Positions 23,743-36,525 of a stretch of 64,000 nt of DNA are shown in pieces. Source of the DNA: Siphonodentalium dalli (lineage: Eukaryota; Mollusca; Scaphopoda; Gadilida; Siphonodentaliidae); NCBI GenBank assembly GCA_032622095.1, contig CP136069.1, forward strand, positions 162,867,043-162,931,042. The letters are read 5' to 3'. Numbering within the stretch: position 1 is the first letter of the stretch; the number at the start of each line of letters is the position of its first letter. Both the position numbers and the translations under genes were made by a program. A model generated the notes under the pieces. It ran no database searches. It was not told the DNA's origin and saw only the letters and a list, made by a program, of their open reading frames with translations.

Positions 23743-25486
23743 TACCTACAATTACTGCTGTTTTGGTTCCTGAGAATTGAAGAACCAATATTGGACAGAC
23801 GGATTATCTGCGACTAAACTTTAATCATCGTCGTCGTTATTATCATCGTCGTCATTGTAATCATCGTAAGCATCTTCATCGCCCTCGCAATCGTGATCGT
23901 CAACGCCGTCGTCATTATCACTGTCGTCATTGTAGTCATCACCATTATCATCATCACCATCACCATCTCTATCATCGTCGTAGTCACCGTCATCATCGTC
24001 GTCGTAGTTATTATCATCATCGCTGTCGTCTTCGCAATCACATCATGATCATCATCGCTATTGTAGTTTTCATAATATCCATTGTCATGATCATCGCTGT
24101 CGTCGTCCTAGTCATCATCAGTGCTGTCATCGTCGAATTCAACATCATCATCGCTGTCGGCGTCTAAGTCATCATCATCATCATAGTCATCGTAGTCATC
24201 ATCTTAATCATCGAGGTTGTCGTCGTAGTCATCATCATCATCATCGATATTGTCGTCGTAGTCATCATCATCGCTGTCGTCGTCTAAGTCATCATCATCA
24301 TCGTCATCGTATTCATCATCTTAATCATCGAGGTTGTCGTCGTAGTCATCATCATCATCATCGATATTGTCGTCGTAGTCATCATACTCGCTGTTCGTTA
24401 TCATCATTATCGCTGTCGTCGTTGTTGTCATAATCATCGTCGTCATCATAATCATCGTCGTCATCATAATCATCTCCGCTATTGGCATCATCATCCTAAT
24501 TATTACAATCATCACCGTCGTCGTGTAGTAATATGGTCAACATCATTATAATACCATCGATGTCGACATTGTCATCATCATTATTATGGCAATCGATGTC
24601 GACATCGTTATCATTATCATCATCATTAGTGTACCTTCAGACGACCACGATACACATCGTAAGTGGAGGTATCGGGCCCGACGAGATCGTGGATAGTTTG
24701 TTCAGACGATTGCGATGTCACGTGCATTATTCTATCGTAGGTTGTTCTAAAGCATGTGATTAACTACCCTATGACCATTTCCAGCTACGATTTTTACATA
24801 CACACGGCTGCGATTACGTCGCAAGTGGATGTAACCAAGGATACGCCACGCTATCGCATCTAAAATCAAACACTGTCTGATATTATTTTTTGTTCTACGA
24901 TTTAGACGTGAGCATGCGCACTCCATCTTCCTGTTACATCCTACGACGAAAATCTTCCACTTACGATTGAATCGTGGTCGTCTGAAGGTTCACTTATTGT
25001 CGTCGTCGCCGCCATCTGTGTCAATTGCGATCACCGTCGAAGTTGTCGTATATATAGTTGTTGTCGTCACCATCATCGCTATCATCTACACCATCCGCAC
25101 GCATTAAAGCCATCCTCGTTTTCGTCCTTATCGTCATCAACATCATCTATTTGATGACGACAGCAATGGTGATGATGACCACGACGACGACAGCAATGAT
25201 GACGATGACCACGACGACGACATCGATGATGATGATGATGATGATGATGACTACGACAATGGCATCTATGATGATGACAGCGACGACGACAGCGACGATG
25301 GTGATTACAACGATGATGACAGCTATGACTACGACGACAGTGATTATGATGACGACTACGACGAAGATGATGATTGAAGTTTAGTTGTAAACAATCCATT
25401 TGTCCAATTTTAGTTCTTCAGACGTACCTGTTGTTTTTCAATTCTCAAGAACGGTTGAAGAACCAAAAACAGCAGTGATTGTAGGT
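23743..25486. mobile_element. Inner fold-back element of unit II
   Basis: Same inverted ends as in unit I (ACCTACAATTACTGCTG; CAGCAGTGATTGTAGGT), but only 1.7 kb because the 114-bp array is reduced to a single copy. It carries the MITE at 24629-24993. Confidence 0.6.
24629..24993. mobile_element. PIF/Harbinger-type MITE
   Basis: The 365-bp element has inverted ends GTG(T/A) followed by ACCTTCAGACGACCACGAT, and the 3-bp duplication TTA at 24626-24628 and 24994-24996, the usual Harbinger target. It sits at the junction after the last 114-bp unit. The sister units have no insertion there. No coding sequence. Confidence 0.9.
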
Positions 25487-25768
25487 AGTTTTTGTTATGT
25501 TTCCCATTGTTTTGTTTTCAAATATCTTTTTTGATATATTTTTGATAACCATTTAATTTATACCAAAAAGAAGTAAATTATGTGAGGAATTTAATCATAT
25601 TTATTATATATTTATTGACATACTTATACTTCTGTTGTCGGTTTCGTAACTTTTGCAATCGATATGTCGCACTATTTATTTAGATAGATCTTTATTTGCA
25701 CAATAATATACAATACATTAACAAAATATTAAACAAACTTTGAGTATACTATTGCACAGGAGCAGCAC

Positions 25769-26210
25769 ACCGGCGGCTTTTTTAAATGGACCGTGCACCA
25801 AATAAAAAATGCTTCCGTCGAGATCACACGGTAACGTCGTACAACCCTAAAAGGAGATCATTGTGTTGCCACAATGTCACGGACGACCGATCGTCAAAAA
25901 ACGCAACATCAAAATACACAGGACAATGATTATCGATCCAATCTGTGGAGTGTGTTGTCCTTGTGTATTTCTCGCATATACCCATGGTTATATATAAACG
26001 GGCTACGAGCATCTGACTGCAAGTTTGCCAACAACAAAAAAAACTCCCATTTATCGTGATAATATATTTATAATATTTTCAAAGACAAAACTGCACACAT
26101 GCATGCAGGTGTACATTCGGGGCCATCCACAAGTGTCGGGTCCTGGTCCGGGGTTGGGTGCCAAGAAACATGTACCATCATTTTGACTCCAGATGTTGAT
26201 AGCGGAATGG
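25769..26210. other. Spacer at the centre of the inverted array
   Basis: This 443-bp unique sequence separates forward unit II from inverted unit III. It contains CATATACCCATGGTTATATA and the following ACGGGCTACGAGCATCT, which recur at 39484-39522. ACACAAGGACAACACACTCC and its near inverted partner (25915-25970) form a short hairpin. No gene is seen. Confidence 0.7.
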
Positions 26211-26904
26211 TTAGTGATTGATTTTCTTTTGGTCAGGTGATCTGGTTCGTGGTCATTTTCCTGCCATTATGAAATCCAAGATGACCGCCATTTTCATTTC
26301 CACCCATAAGAACCACTCAACATGACGTCAGTTTTCATTATCTAACTTATACATTTGGCATTTATAGAATTATACATATCAGGGCATTTGCTTGTAAAGA
26401 AAAAGAAATATTTGATAATTAATCACAAAATTTGGAGTAAAAATGTGGAGGTATTTTCACATAGGGTTTTTTTTCGTTTGTTTTGTTTTCGTACATACGA
26501 AGAAAATGTCAATGTATTCAATTTGGTTGTGTTCTCTGGACTAAGGGACACACAAAAATGTAAAATTTTGGTTTACATGCTAAGCTTTGCCCGCGAAAAT
26601 CAAACGAACCTGACCATCCCCTATTTTTTATTATTTCCATACACAACTTGAGTATTTGAAATGAGAACAGCATAAACCTTGCGTTTTGATGATTGGTTCG
26701 AACTGATTGACTCCATACACAATTTGTCCATGTATTAACACAAAAATCTAAATATTGTACTAATTTTATGATTTTTAGTGAAAATGTAAGAAATTTATAA
26801 AAAATATTTGGGAAAATTTTATTTGATCAGCATTCTGTTGGCCAATTCCAATTATTAAGCCCCGGAAAACATTTATTTTGTGGAATATGCTCTTTTTGAC
26901 CTCT

Positions 26905-27530
26905 ACACCAAATAATTTGGGGAACCAGATAAGCTTAGTTGGTTCTACAAACTGTCCCACTGGCGGAACCAACAGAGTTGGTTCTCCACAGTCGAAGAAC
27001 CAATTGGTTCTTTACCCATTTGGTGAAGAACCAAACAAAGAACCAATTGGTTCTTGGTTGACGAAGATCCAAATAAGAAATATTTTTGTCATCATTGAAG
27101 AACCAAACGAAGAACCAAAATTGTTACCAAGAACCAAACTTTTTGTTGTACATCTGTGTTACAATTACTACAATTACCACAAAATTACAAACTGCCCCAG
27201 TGGCGTAACAAACTATGCTATTTGGTTCTTCTCGAGAACCAGTTGGTTCGACATAAATTTTCTTGGTTCTTCACGAAGAACCAAATCATTTTGGCCAATT
27301 GTCATGCTTCTTCGCACAGAACCTAATTATCCGGGGCAATTCCAAGAACCAAAAAAGTCCAGTTTGGTTCTCCGCGAAGAACTTATCTGGTTCTTCCCGA
27401 AGAACCAGATGTGCTTCTCACGTAGAACCAAATCGGATCCTAACGAAGAACCAAATCGGTTTTCCGTCAAGAACCTATCTGGTTCTTCTCAGAGAACCGA
27501 TTTCCTTTTTCGTAAGGGACAAATGCAAAT
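26905..27530. repeat. Block D of unit III, expanded GAACC-rich region
   Basis: Many AAGAACCAA and GGTTCTT motifs in both orientations; about twice the length of block D elsewhere. A 229-codon frame (26878-27567) runs through it but is explained by repeated GAA-CCA/AAC-CAA codons and is not conserved in the other units. Confidence 0.75.
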
Positions 27531-27606
27531 TAATGCATATCTAAGAATTTCCCTCCTCAACAGCTAGCAAACAATTCGGAAACCACACGAGTCAATTAAT
27601 GGTTTT

Positions 27607-27906
27607 ATGGTACCGATGTGCAATGTCACAAACTTAGAGGTGTGGGAAACCGATCATTCTGAATGTTTCCTAAGCCGAGGTGACTGTTCTCGAACTGTTC
27701 ATATAAATAAATTTATGTATAACTGGACTAGAAATAATCTCCCCAAATCGTTTAAGAATATGTTCACATATTCCCTCGGTGTTAACACTAGAAAGGCGGA
27801 TAATTTAAGTAGTAATAAGGCTAGAACATGTTTTTCAGAAGCCATACCAAAGCATTCATTTCTTAAAGTGTGGAACTCGATAAATTCCAAAATAAAAAAA
27901 TGTTAA
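27607..27906 (+). pseudogene. Retrotransposon-like C-terminal fragment in block C (unit III)
   Basis: The 99-codon frame contains NNLPKSFKNMFTYSLGVNTR, then KARTCFSEAIPKHSFLKVWN. The pattern of LP-x-F, a TR-containing middle and a terminal WN resembles the last segment of non-LTR reverse transcriptases. No reverse transcriptase catalytic core precedes it: upstream is block D. The frame is also open in unit IV (35915-36112) with several substitutions, but broken in unit I. I see it as a captured LINE tail that travels with the composite unit. A real small protein is possible but weakly supported. Confidence 0.45.
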
Positions 27907-28097
27907 TTTAATTACACATTCAAAAAGTTATTGTCTATGGAACTAATAGGTACATATTCTCAAATGGTTATCTGTGCAAACAAATTATGCTACATTTGCA
28001 GTCGGCAAAAATCCACTTGACTTAATAATCTGAGCAAGGTTAACTTTTTAACTCACATTAATATGCACTCTAGTTATCACCCTGAACATCCTAGATA

Positions 28098-28143
28098 GTC
28101 CTGTGTCACATGCACGGTGCTGTCCGCGAATGTGACACAGGAC
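28098..28143. repeat. Perfect 14-bp stem hairpin in block C (unit III)
   Basis: GTCCTGTGTCACAT, an 18-bp loop, then ATGTGACACAGGAC. The stem is kept at 36299-36344 (unit IV) and, 12 bp long, at 19736-19777 (unit I). Confidence 0.9.
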
Positions 28144-28520
28144 CGTCGGAACAACCTCACTAGTTTTGTTATATCTCTTACACTTGTCCAAAATCTCTGT
28201 TATAGTACAGCATTGTTCAAAATTTCAACCACATAAAATATTAAAATAGGCACCAACCGACCATCCAAATACCAAATAGTCTGTGAAATTGTAAACACGC
28301 CGTCATATATGTCCATATTGCACTTACCATACAGGAGCAGCAGGAAGACGACCAGCTAGGCCATGCTGCTCCTGTGCAATAGTATACTCAAAGTTTGTTT
28401 AATATTTTGTTAATGTATTGTATATTATTGTGCAAATAAAGATCTATCTAAATAAATGGTGCGGCATATCGATTGCAAATGTTACGAAACCGACAACAGA
28501 AGTATAAGTATGTCAATAAA

Positions 28521-31461
28521 TCTATATCTATATTTGCGAATGTCTGTCTGTCTGTCTGTCTGTGTTCTATAGAAATTCACACGGGACCACCTAGATGGCA
28601 CAAAAGGGGTCTAATATGGGTAACTTTTTACGAGAAAGATAATGGCGAGGGTTAGAATTTTCTAAAGTGACGCCGTTGTTGTCAGGGGCAGACCAGGCGG
28701 AGGGGCAGAAAAAATATTTGTCGACAATTTCCACCAAACTTATATATAATCATCCCCATAATATGAGGAATCTAATGGCGTGGTTTAAATATGTCAAAAG
28801 TCGCACCGTTCGCGTCAGGGATGCCCGGAAGGGGAGAGGGGCACCAAAATTGATCAAAATAATTTTAGCGCCGAATTCCACCAAATTGATGCAAATTCTT
28901 CTCCATGATACAAGGAATCTTATTGTGTGATTTAAAGACGCCAAATTGGTGTCGTTTGGATGAGAGATTGGGGGGGGTGGGTGGGTACTATTCTGATAAG
29001 AATTGGTTTAGTCGCCGATTGCCACGAAACTTATACAAATTCATCCCCATGGTATGAGGTGTCTAATGGTGTGGCTTAAAGCTGTCAACATTGGCGTCAT
29101 TCGAGTCAGGGGTGCACTGAAAGGGATAGGGGCACCAAAATTGATACACAATATTTTTACGCCAATTTCCACCAAATTGATACACATTCTTATCCATGAT
29201 ATGAGGGATATAATCGTGTGATTTTAAAGATGTCATATTGGTGCTGCTTTGGTGAGAGATGGGGTGGGGTGGAGTGGGCACTAAATTTGATAAAAAATTG
29301 TTTATTCGTGTATTAGCACCAAACTTACAAATAATAATCTCCATGATATCAGGAGTCTAATTGTGTGGTTTAAAGATGTCAAAAGTGGGGCCATTCGAGT
29401 TAGGGGTGCCTAGAGTGTGAAAGGGACACAAACATTGATAAACAGTATGTTTAGCGCCAATTTCCACCTGATTGATACATATTCTTCTGCGTGATACGAA
29501 TAATCGTGTGGTTTAAATGCGCCAAATTGGTGCCTTTTGGGTGAGAGATATTCAATGGTGGCCCTAAATTTAATACGAATTTGTATACTCGCCAATTTTC
29601 ATAAATTTTATATATATTCATCTCTATAATGAGTCTAAGTGTGTGGTTTAATGATGTCAATAGTGGCGCCGCTTGAGTCCGAAATAGGAACGGGAAGGTC
29701 ACCAAAAACTTATAAAAATATGTTTAGTGCAATTACCCGGTGATAAAGCTCATACACGTTCTTCTCAAATGATACAATGAATCAAATATTTGCGAATATC
29801 TGTCTGTGTTCTATATATAACTTTAAGGGTACAATCGAGATGGCACCAAGGCGTTCTAACAGGGGTAACTTTTTACGAGTAAGATAATGGTGCGGGTTAT
29901 AATTTTCTAAAGTGACGTTGTTGGTGTCAGGGGAGGGTCTATTTTAGCAAATATTTCGACCAAATTGATATATTATTCTTCTCCGTGATACGAGGAACAT
30001 AAACGTGTAATTTATAGACGCGAAATTGGTGCTGTTTGGTGCGAGATGGGGGGGGGGGTAATAACTATGATAATAATTTGTTTAGTTGCCGATTATCATC
30101 AAACTTATATATAATCATCTCATTAATACAATGCATGCATGAGTCTAATAGATGTGGTTTAAATATGACAAAAGTGGCGCGGTTCAAGTCGTGCATGAGG
30201 GGAGTTGCACCAAAGTTTATACAAATATATTTAGCACTGATTCCACCAAATTCATGCACGCTCTTCTCTAATGATATGATGAGTTCAATCACATTTGGGG
30301 TAGTTTGGGTCATGGGTGGCGAGAGGAGATTCACTAGCATTTATAAGATTTTTCAATTCGCCGATATCCAACAAAGTTATATATATTTATCTCCCAGGCC
30401 ATCTCCATGTCGTTCTAAGGAGTTTTTGGCATTACAATTTCACAATCTCGACAAATGGTGACCGAATTAAGTCACTTGAACAATTATATCTTCTCAACTG
30501 TCATATTTATATGGGGCTGGAAATCAGGGCATTCCTATAATGATCTAGCAACACAGATACATAGAAGAAAGCTTTAAAAGTATATTTATATCAATCTATT
30601 TAAGAGATACATATATTCATTCAAACTGAGGGACATTGAATCGTCAGATGATTGCATATTAGAATGGCTCATGTATATATTCTAACACGATTGAGTCTGT
30701 CCCATTCAATATAGTTTCCACAAAAAAAGTTACAATTGCCAAGAGATATGGAAATGTAGAGCAGGCCTATTCAAAAATAGTGGTCACAGTGTGCAGTCAA
30801 ATATGGTTACCGTGACTTCTGAGATAAAGGAAAACGCAGTCCGTAGCACATGACTTTTCAGGATCATCCAATGTTGACATCTGACAAGGGTATATCTGCC
30901 CGATACAGAGGATTTATTTCATTTTTTAGAACAGACTCATCGCCTAACATGAACAACTCAAAATATCGCTGTGTCGGGCACATGTATATAGCTGCTATAC
31001 GTGCATAACATCAATTATTTTAAACTGAAAATGTTTATCCAATATGTACCACGAGAACAGAGGAGCACCTGGGCATATCTTTAAAACATCTGTATCTTCA
31101 TGAAGATATGATAAACTAGATTGATTGATTGATTGAATGATACATCTCTATGTAAAACACAATTGTCGTCTTTTATTTTTTCGAACTAATGTGTTTATGA
31201 TGTTCATGTGCCATGCTATAACGTCTGAAGTATACGCAGTTGTAAATAAATAAATACTTCTTTATTGGTGGGACGGATTAAACGCGATAACAAAATGATA
31301 ATCGCTCCGAGCCACTACTTATATTCCATGTGTAAGAATAATGATTTGTGATGCCATTTGGATATACAATTTATGAGAATACGTGTAACACATTGAGAGC
31401 AAGAGTATTCTCTAAATGTCCACATCACTTTAACATGGGCAACGCCGGGTAACCCTGCTAG
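28521..31461. mobile_element. Non-autonomous Helitron
   Basis: The 2941-bp insertion starts TCTATATCTATATTTGCG followed by (TGTC)n, and ends CGGGTAACCCTGCTAG. It lies exactly between A and T. The empty site AATAAA|TATATAAT is present in units I (about 19355) and II, so both ends are certain. A TC start, CTAG end, a small GC-rich GGGTAACCC hairpin just before the end, A/T insertion and no target duplication are the Helitron hallmarks. No Rep/helicase frame is visible. The interior is made of diverged repeats of roughly 190-380 bp (motif CCACCAAATTGAT…ATGATAtGAGG), typical of non-autonomous copies. Confidence 0.95.
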
Positions 31462-31587
31462 TATATAATAAATATGATTACATTCCTCACATAATTTTCT
31501 TCTTTTTGGTATAAATTAAATGGTTATCAAAAATATATCAAAAAAGATATTTGAAAAAAAAAAACAATGGGAAACATAACAAAAACT

Positions 31588-33229
31588 ACCTGCAATCACT
31601 GCTGTTTTTGGTTCTTCAACCGTTCTTGAGAATTGAAAAACAACAGGGTACGTCTGAAGAACTAATATTGGACAAACGGATTGTTTACAACTAAACTTCA
31701 ATCATCATCGTCGTCGTAGTCATCATCATAATCACTGTCGTCGTAGTCATAGCTGTCATCATCGTTGTAATCACCATCGTCGCTGTCGTCGTCGTTGTCA
31801 TCATCATCGATGCCGTTGTCGTAGTCATCATCATCAGAATCGATGTCGTCGTCGTGGTCATCACCATCGTCACCGTCGCCGTAGTCATCATCATCACGAT
31901 CGCAGTCGTAGTAATCACCATCATCGCTGTCGTCGTCGTGGTCAATGTCATAATTGCTGCCGTCGTCGTGGTCATCATCACCATTGCTGTCGTCATCAAA
32001 TAGATGATGTTGTTGACGATAAGGACGAAAACGAGGATGGCTTTAATGCGTGCGGATGGTGTAGATGATAGCTATGATTGTGACGACAACAACTATATAT
32101 ACGACAACTTCGACGGGGATCGCAAATGACACAGATGGCGCCGACGACGACAACAATGATGATGATAATGATAACGATGTCGACATCGATTGCCATAATA
32201 ATGATGATGACCATGTCGACATCGATGGTATTATAATGATGTTGACCATATTACTACACGACGACGATAATGATGATGATATTGATGACGATGTCGACAT
32301 CGATTGCCATAATAATGATGATGACAATGTCGACATCGATGGTATTATAATGATGTTGACCATATTACTACACGACGACGATAATGATGATGATACTGAT
32401 GACGATGTCGACATCGATTGCCATAATAATGATGATGACCATGTCGACATCGATGGTATTATAATGATGTTGACCATATTACTACACGACGACGATAATG
32501 ATGATGATACTGATGACGATGTCGACATCGATTGCCATAATAATGACGATGGCCATGTCGCTACACGACGACGGTGATGATTGTGATAATTAGGATGATG
32601 CTGGCATGCTGCCAATAGACGAGATTATTATGATGACGACGATGATTATGATGACGACGATAATTATGACAACAACGACGACAGCGATAATGATGATAAC
32701 GAACAGCGAGTATGATGACTACGACGACAATATCGATGATGATGATGATGATGACTACGACGACAACCTCGATGATTAAGATGATGACTACGATGACGAT
32801 GATGATGATGACTTAGACGACGACAGCGATGATGATGTTGAATTCGACGATGACAGCACTGGTGATGACTAGGACGACGACAGCGATGATCATGACAATG
32901 GATATTATGAAAACTACGACAGCGATGATGATCATGATGATGACGGTGATGATGATAATAACCACGACGACGATGATGACGGTGACTACGACGAAGATAG
33001 AGATGGTGATCGATGGTGATGATGATAATGGTGATGACTACAATGACGACAGCGATAATGACGACGGCGTTGACGATCACAATTGCGATGGTGATGAAGA
33101 TGCTTACGATGATTACAATGACGACGATGATAATAACGACGACGATGATTGAAGTTTAGTCGCAAATAATCCGTCTGTCCAATATTGGTTCTTCAATTCT
33201 CAGGAACCAAAACAGCAGTAATTGTAGGT
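31588..33229. mobile_element. Inner fold-back element of unit III
   Basis: Inverted orientation; ends ACCTGCAATCACTGCTG and CAGCAGTAATTGTAGGT. It has about three 114-bp minisatellite units between triplet-repeat arms and no secondary insertion, so at 1.64 kb it is the least disturbed version. Confidence 0.6.
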
Positions 33230-33572
33230 AATTTCGGTTCTACAATTGTGTTATAAGCACGAAGAACCCACTATAGATCCTTCATCTTGGTCCCTGGGCC
33301 TCTTTTAATGGTGTAGTCGGAAAATGAATGTCCGGAAAAGGTATATATATAACATGAAACTATTAAAAAAAAACATTCACGGCTGCTTTCTCTTCGTTCC
33401 TGCATCAACATTATGAATTCAGTTGCATTTATCACGCGAACGATGAGTAAAAATAACACCGGGACCAACGAAACGATCTCAAATTAAATTTATCAAAACA
33501 TATCAGAAACATCCGTATTTTCAGCGCTATATGGACGAATGCATTCTCAAATATTCCGCATATATACATGTA

Positions 33573-33781
33573 GTAATGCTCTAATTAATCGACTCCTTAA
33601 ACATAGCAGAATTATGGGTAACTTTTCAGGATTTAGTCGGAAATATGGCTTATTGCCATTCATCGGAAAGCTCTCCACGAGAGCTTTACGATGAATGGCA
33701 ACAAGCCATATTTCCGACTAAATCCTGAAAAGTTACCCATAATTCTGCTGTGTTTAAGGAGTCGATTAATTAGAGCATTAC
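33573..33781. repeat. 209-bp near-perfect palindrome (unit III)
   Basis: Arms of about 100 bp run from GTAATGCTCTAATTAATCG to GAAAGCTCT and back from AGAGCTTTACGATGAATGG to GAGCATTAC, with a few mismatches and a tiny loop near 33673. The palindrome has lost part of an arm in unit II and a whole arm in unit I. Confidence 0.95.
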
Positions 33782-33825
33782 TGTAGGTATATGTTTTATT
33801 CGTCGGAACCAAAATCGACAAGCTA

Positions 33826-34072
33826 ACTGCCGCCTGACCTATACATGTATAGCCACCTGACCTAAACATATACATGTATAGACTGCCGCCTGACCTATAA
33901 TACATGTATAGCCACCCGACCTATACATGTATATCATGCCGCCTGACCTATACATGTATGCATGACCTACATGTATACATGTATAGCCACCTGACCTATA
34001 CAATGTACATGTATATACTGCCGCCTGACCTATACATGTATGCCTTACATATTACATGGTGTAGGTCAGGCG
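33826..34072 (-). repeat. TACATGTATAGGTCAGG minisatellite (unit III, inverted)
   Basis: Inverted counterpart of 12668-12918 and 22928-23180. Confidence 0.85.
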
Positions 34073-34823
34073 GCAGTTAACTTGCCGATTATGTAGATGC
34101 AGATGATTAACACAATTAATGTTAACTGAACATGGCTCGTTCGAACCCCAAAATGATGTATACATAATATGGTGTGATTGCATGATATAACCCTACATTA
34201 TATCATTTAAAAGGCCATTACATATATCCGTATCCCTCACTAGTGATGAATCGTCGCGTGCCTCCCGGGATCATTTGGCATCGCGCCAACAGAATTTATA
34301 TTGATTTCTGGGGATTAATACTATTTCGAAAAGCCGGGCATGACACCAACATCAGACAATGCAAAATGATAGCTTTGTTCGTTAATGTTAAATTCTTGTC
34401 CAACTTCGTTGCACTAACGAAAATAGGAACAAGATCAAAGAGGCAAATTGGGGGACTATATTTTCCAACGCCAACCAGAGCGCGCAAACGGTTATGAAGC
34501 GTCTCAGCCAACGCTGAAAATATATACATTTTGCAACTTCTTTTAAAGATGTTTATTTGTTAAAAAGGCATACGACTCGTTGTGAATCAAATTTATCAAA
34601 CTCGTTTCATAAAATCTTATAAATCCCAACATAACTCATTGTAGATCCTCTACATCTCAAAAAATACCTACATGTATGTATGCGGAATATTGCTGAAAAA
34701 ATCACTCCATATATCTCTGATATATGTTTATTTGTGCATTATCAATAATATGATGGCCGTTTTGTTTAGCACTTATAGATACATTATGACGAACAAGCCA
34801 ACAATACATTTGGTGTTAAGTGC

Positions 34824-36525
34824 TGTGTAATTGCACGGAATGTCCGTGAGACTCCCGGATTGCCATTGTTAAACCCTTCAAGTTCAAGGAGGCATGTTTA
34901 GTGGTTGATTTTCTTTTGGTCAGGTGATCTGGTTCGTGGTCATTTTCCTGCCATTTTGAAATCCAAGATGACCGCCATTCTCATGTCCACCCATAAGAAC
35001 CACTCAACATAACGTCACTTTTTATTATCTAGCTTATAAATTTGGCATTTATAGAATTATAAATATCAGGGCATTTACTTGTAAAGAAATATTTGATAAT
35101 TAATCAAAAAAGTTTGGGTAAATATGTGGGAGTATTTTCACATAGGGGTACATTCCGTTTGTTTTCTTTCCGCACATAAGAAGAAAGGATCAATGTATTC
35201 AATTTGGTTGTGTTCTCTGGACTGAGGGACACACAAAAATGTTAAATTTTGGTTTACATGCTATGCTTTGCCCGCGAAATTCAATCGAACCTGACCATCC
35301 CCTATTTTTTTATTATTTCCATACACAACTTGAGTATTTGGAATGAGAACAGTATAAATCTTGCGTATTGATGATTGGTTCGAACTGATTGACTCCATAC
35401 ACAAGTTGTTCATGTATTAAAAAAAAAGAAAAAAAGAACCAAAACAGTCCAGTTTGGTTATCCGCGAAGAACCCATATGGTTCTTCGGGAAGAACCAGAT
35501 GTGCTTCTCACGTAGAACCAAATCGGTTCTTCGTTTGGATCCGATTTGGTTCTACGTGAGAAGCGCATCTGGTTCTTCCCGAAGAACATCTGGTTCTTCG
35601 GGAAGAACCAGATGTGCTTCTCACGTAGAACCAAATCGGATCCTAAGAAGAACCAAATCGGTTTTCCGTCAAGAACATATCTGGTTCTTCTCAGAGAACC
35701 GATTCTTTTTTCGTAAGGGACAAATGCAAATTAACGCATATCTAAGAATTCCCTCCTCAACAGCTAGCAAACAATTCGGAAACCAAACGAGTCAATTAAG
35801 GGTTTTATGATACCGATGTGCAATGTCACAAACTTAGAGGTGTAGGGAACCGATCACTCTGAATGTTTCCTAAGTCGAGGTGACTGTTCTCGAACTGTTC
35901 ATATAAATAAATTTATGTACAACTGGACTAGAAATAATCTCCCCAAATCGTTTAAGAATATGTTCACATATTCACTCGGTGTTAACACTAGAAAGGCGGA
36001 TAAATTAAGATGCAATAAGGCTGGAACATGTTTTTCAGAAGCTTTACCAAAGCATTCATTTCCTAAAGTGTGGAACTCGATAAATTCCAAAATAAATTTT
36101 TTTTTAATTTAATTACACATTCAAAAAGTTATTGTCTATGGAACTAATAGGTACCTATTCTCAAATGGTTATCTGTGCAAACAAATTATGCTACATTTGC
36201 AGTCGGTAAAAATCCACTTGACTCAATAATCTGAGCAAGGTTAACTTTTTAACTCACATTAATATGCACTCTAGTTATCACCCTGAACATCCTAGATAGT
36301 CCTGTGTCACATGCACGGTGCTATCCGCGAATGTGACACAGGACTGTCGGAACAACCTGACTAGTTTTGTTACAATCTCTTACACTTGTCCAAAATATCT
36401 ATTATAGTACAGCATTGTTCAAAATTTCAACCACATAAAATATTAAAATAGGCACCAACCGACCATCCAAATACCAAATAGTCTGTGAAATTGTAAATAC
36501 GCCGTCATATATGTTCATATTGCGC
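34824..36525 (-). repeat. Composite repeat unit IV (inverted, blocks E, D, C only)
   Basis: Starts directly at the end of unit III block A with TGTGTAATTGCACGG (block E inverted), then D (35715-35440) and C (to about 36525). The match stops at GTTCATATTGCGC, where the C block elsewhere continues toward CTTACCATACAGG. The retrotransposon-like frame in C is at 35915-36112. Confidence 0.85.

Larger units (their letters stand above)
21242..25768 (+). repeat. Composite repeat unit II (forward, truncated after block B)
   Basis: Block A 21242-23742, inner fold-back 23743-25486, block B to about 25767. The match to block C stops right after GAGCAGCA at 25768, so C, D and E are missing. It holds a private hAT insertion and a Harbinger-type MITE. 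The sequence CTTTGAGTATACTATTGCAC near its end is shared with unit III (28370-28395 inverted) but not unit I, so II and III are the closer pair here. Confidence 0.85.
26211..34823 (-). repeat. Composite repeat unit III (inverted, complete)
   Basis: Read on the minus strand from 34823, the blocks are A (to 33230), inner fold-back (33229-31588), B (31587-28384, split by the Helitron), C (28383-27531), D (27530-26905) and E (to 26211). Without the 2.9-kb Helitron it is about 5.7 kb. Block D is longer and more diverged than in units I and IV. Confidence 0.85.

Noticed and set aside
26878-27567. 229-codon frame in block D of unit III
   Set aside because: It is built from repeated GAACCAA motifs and not conserved in the equivalent blocks of units I and IV.
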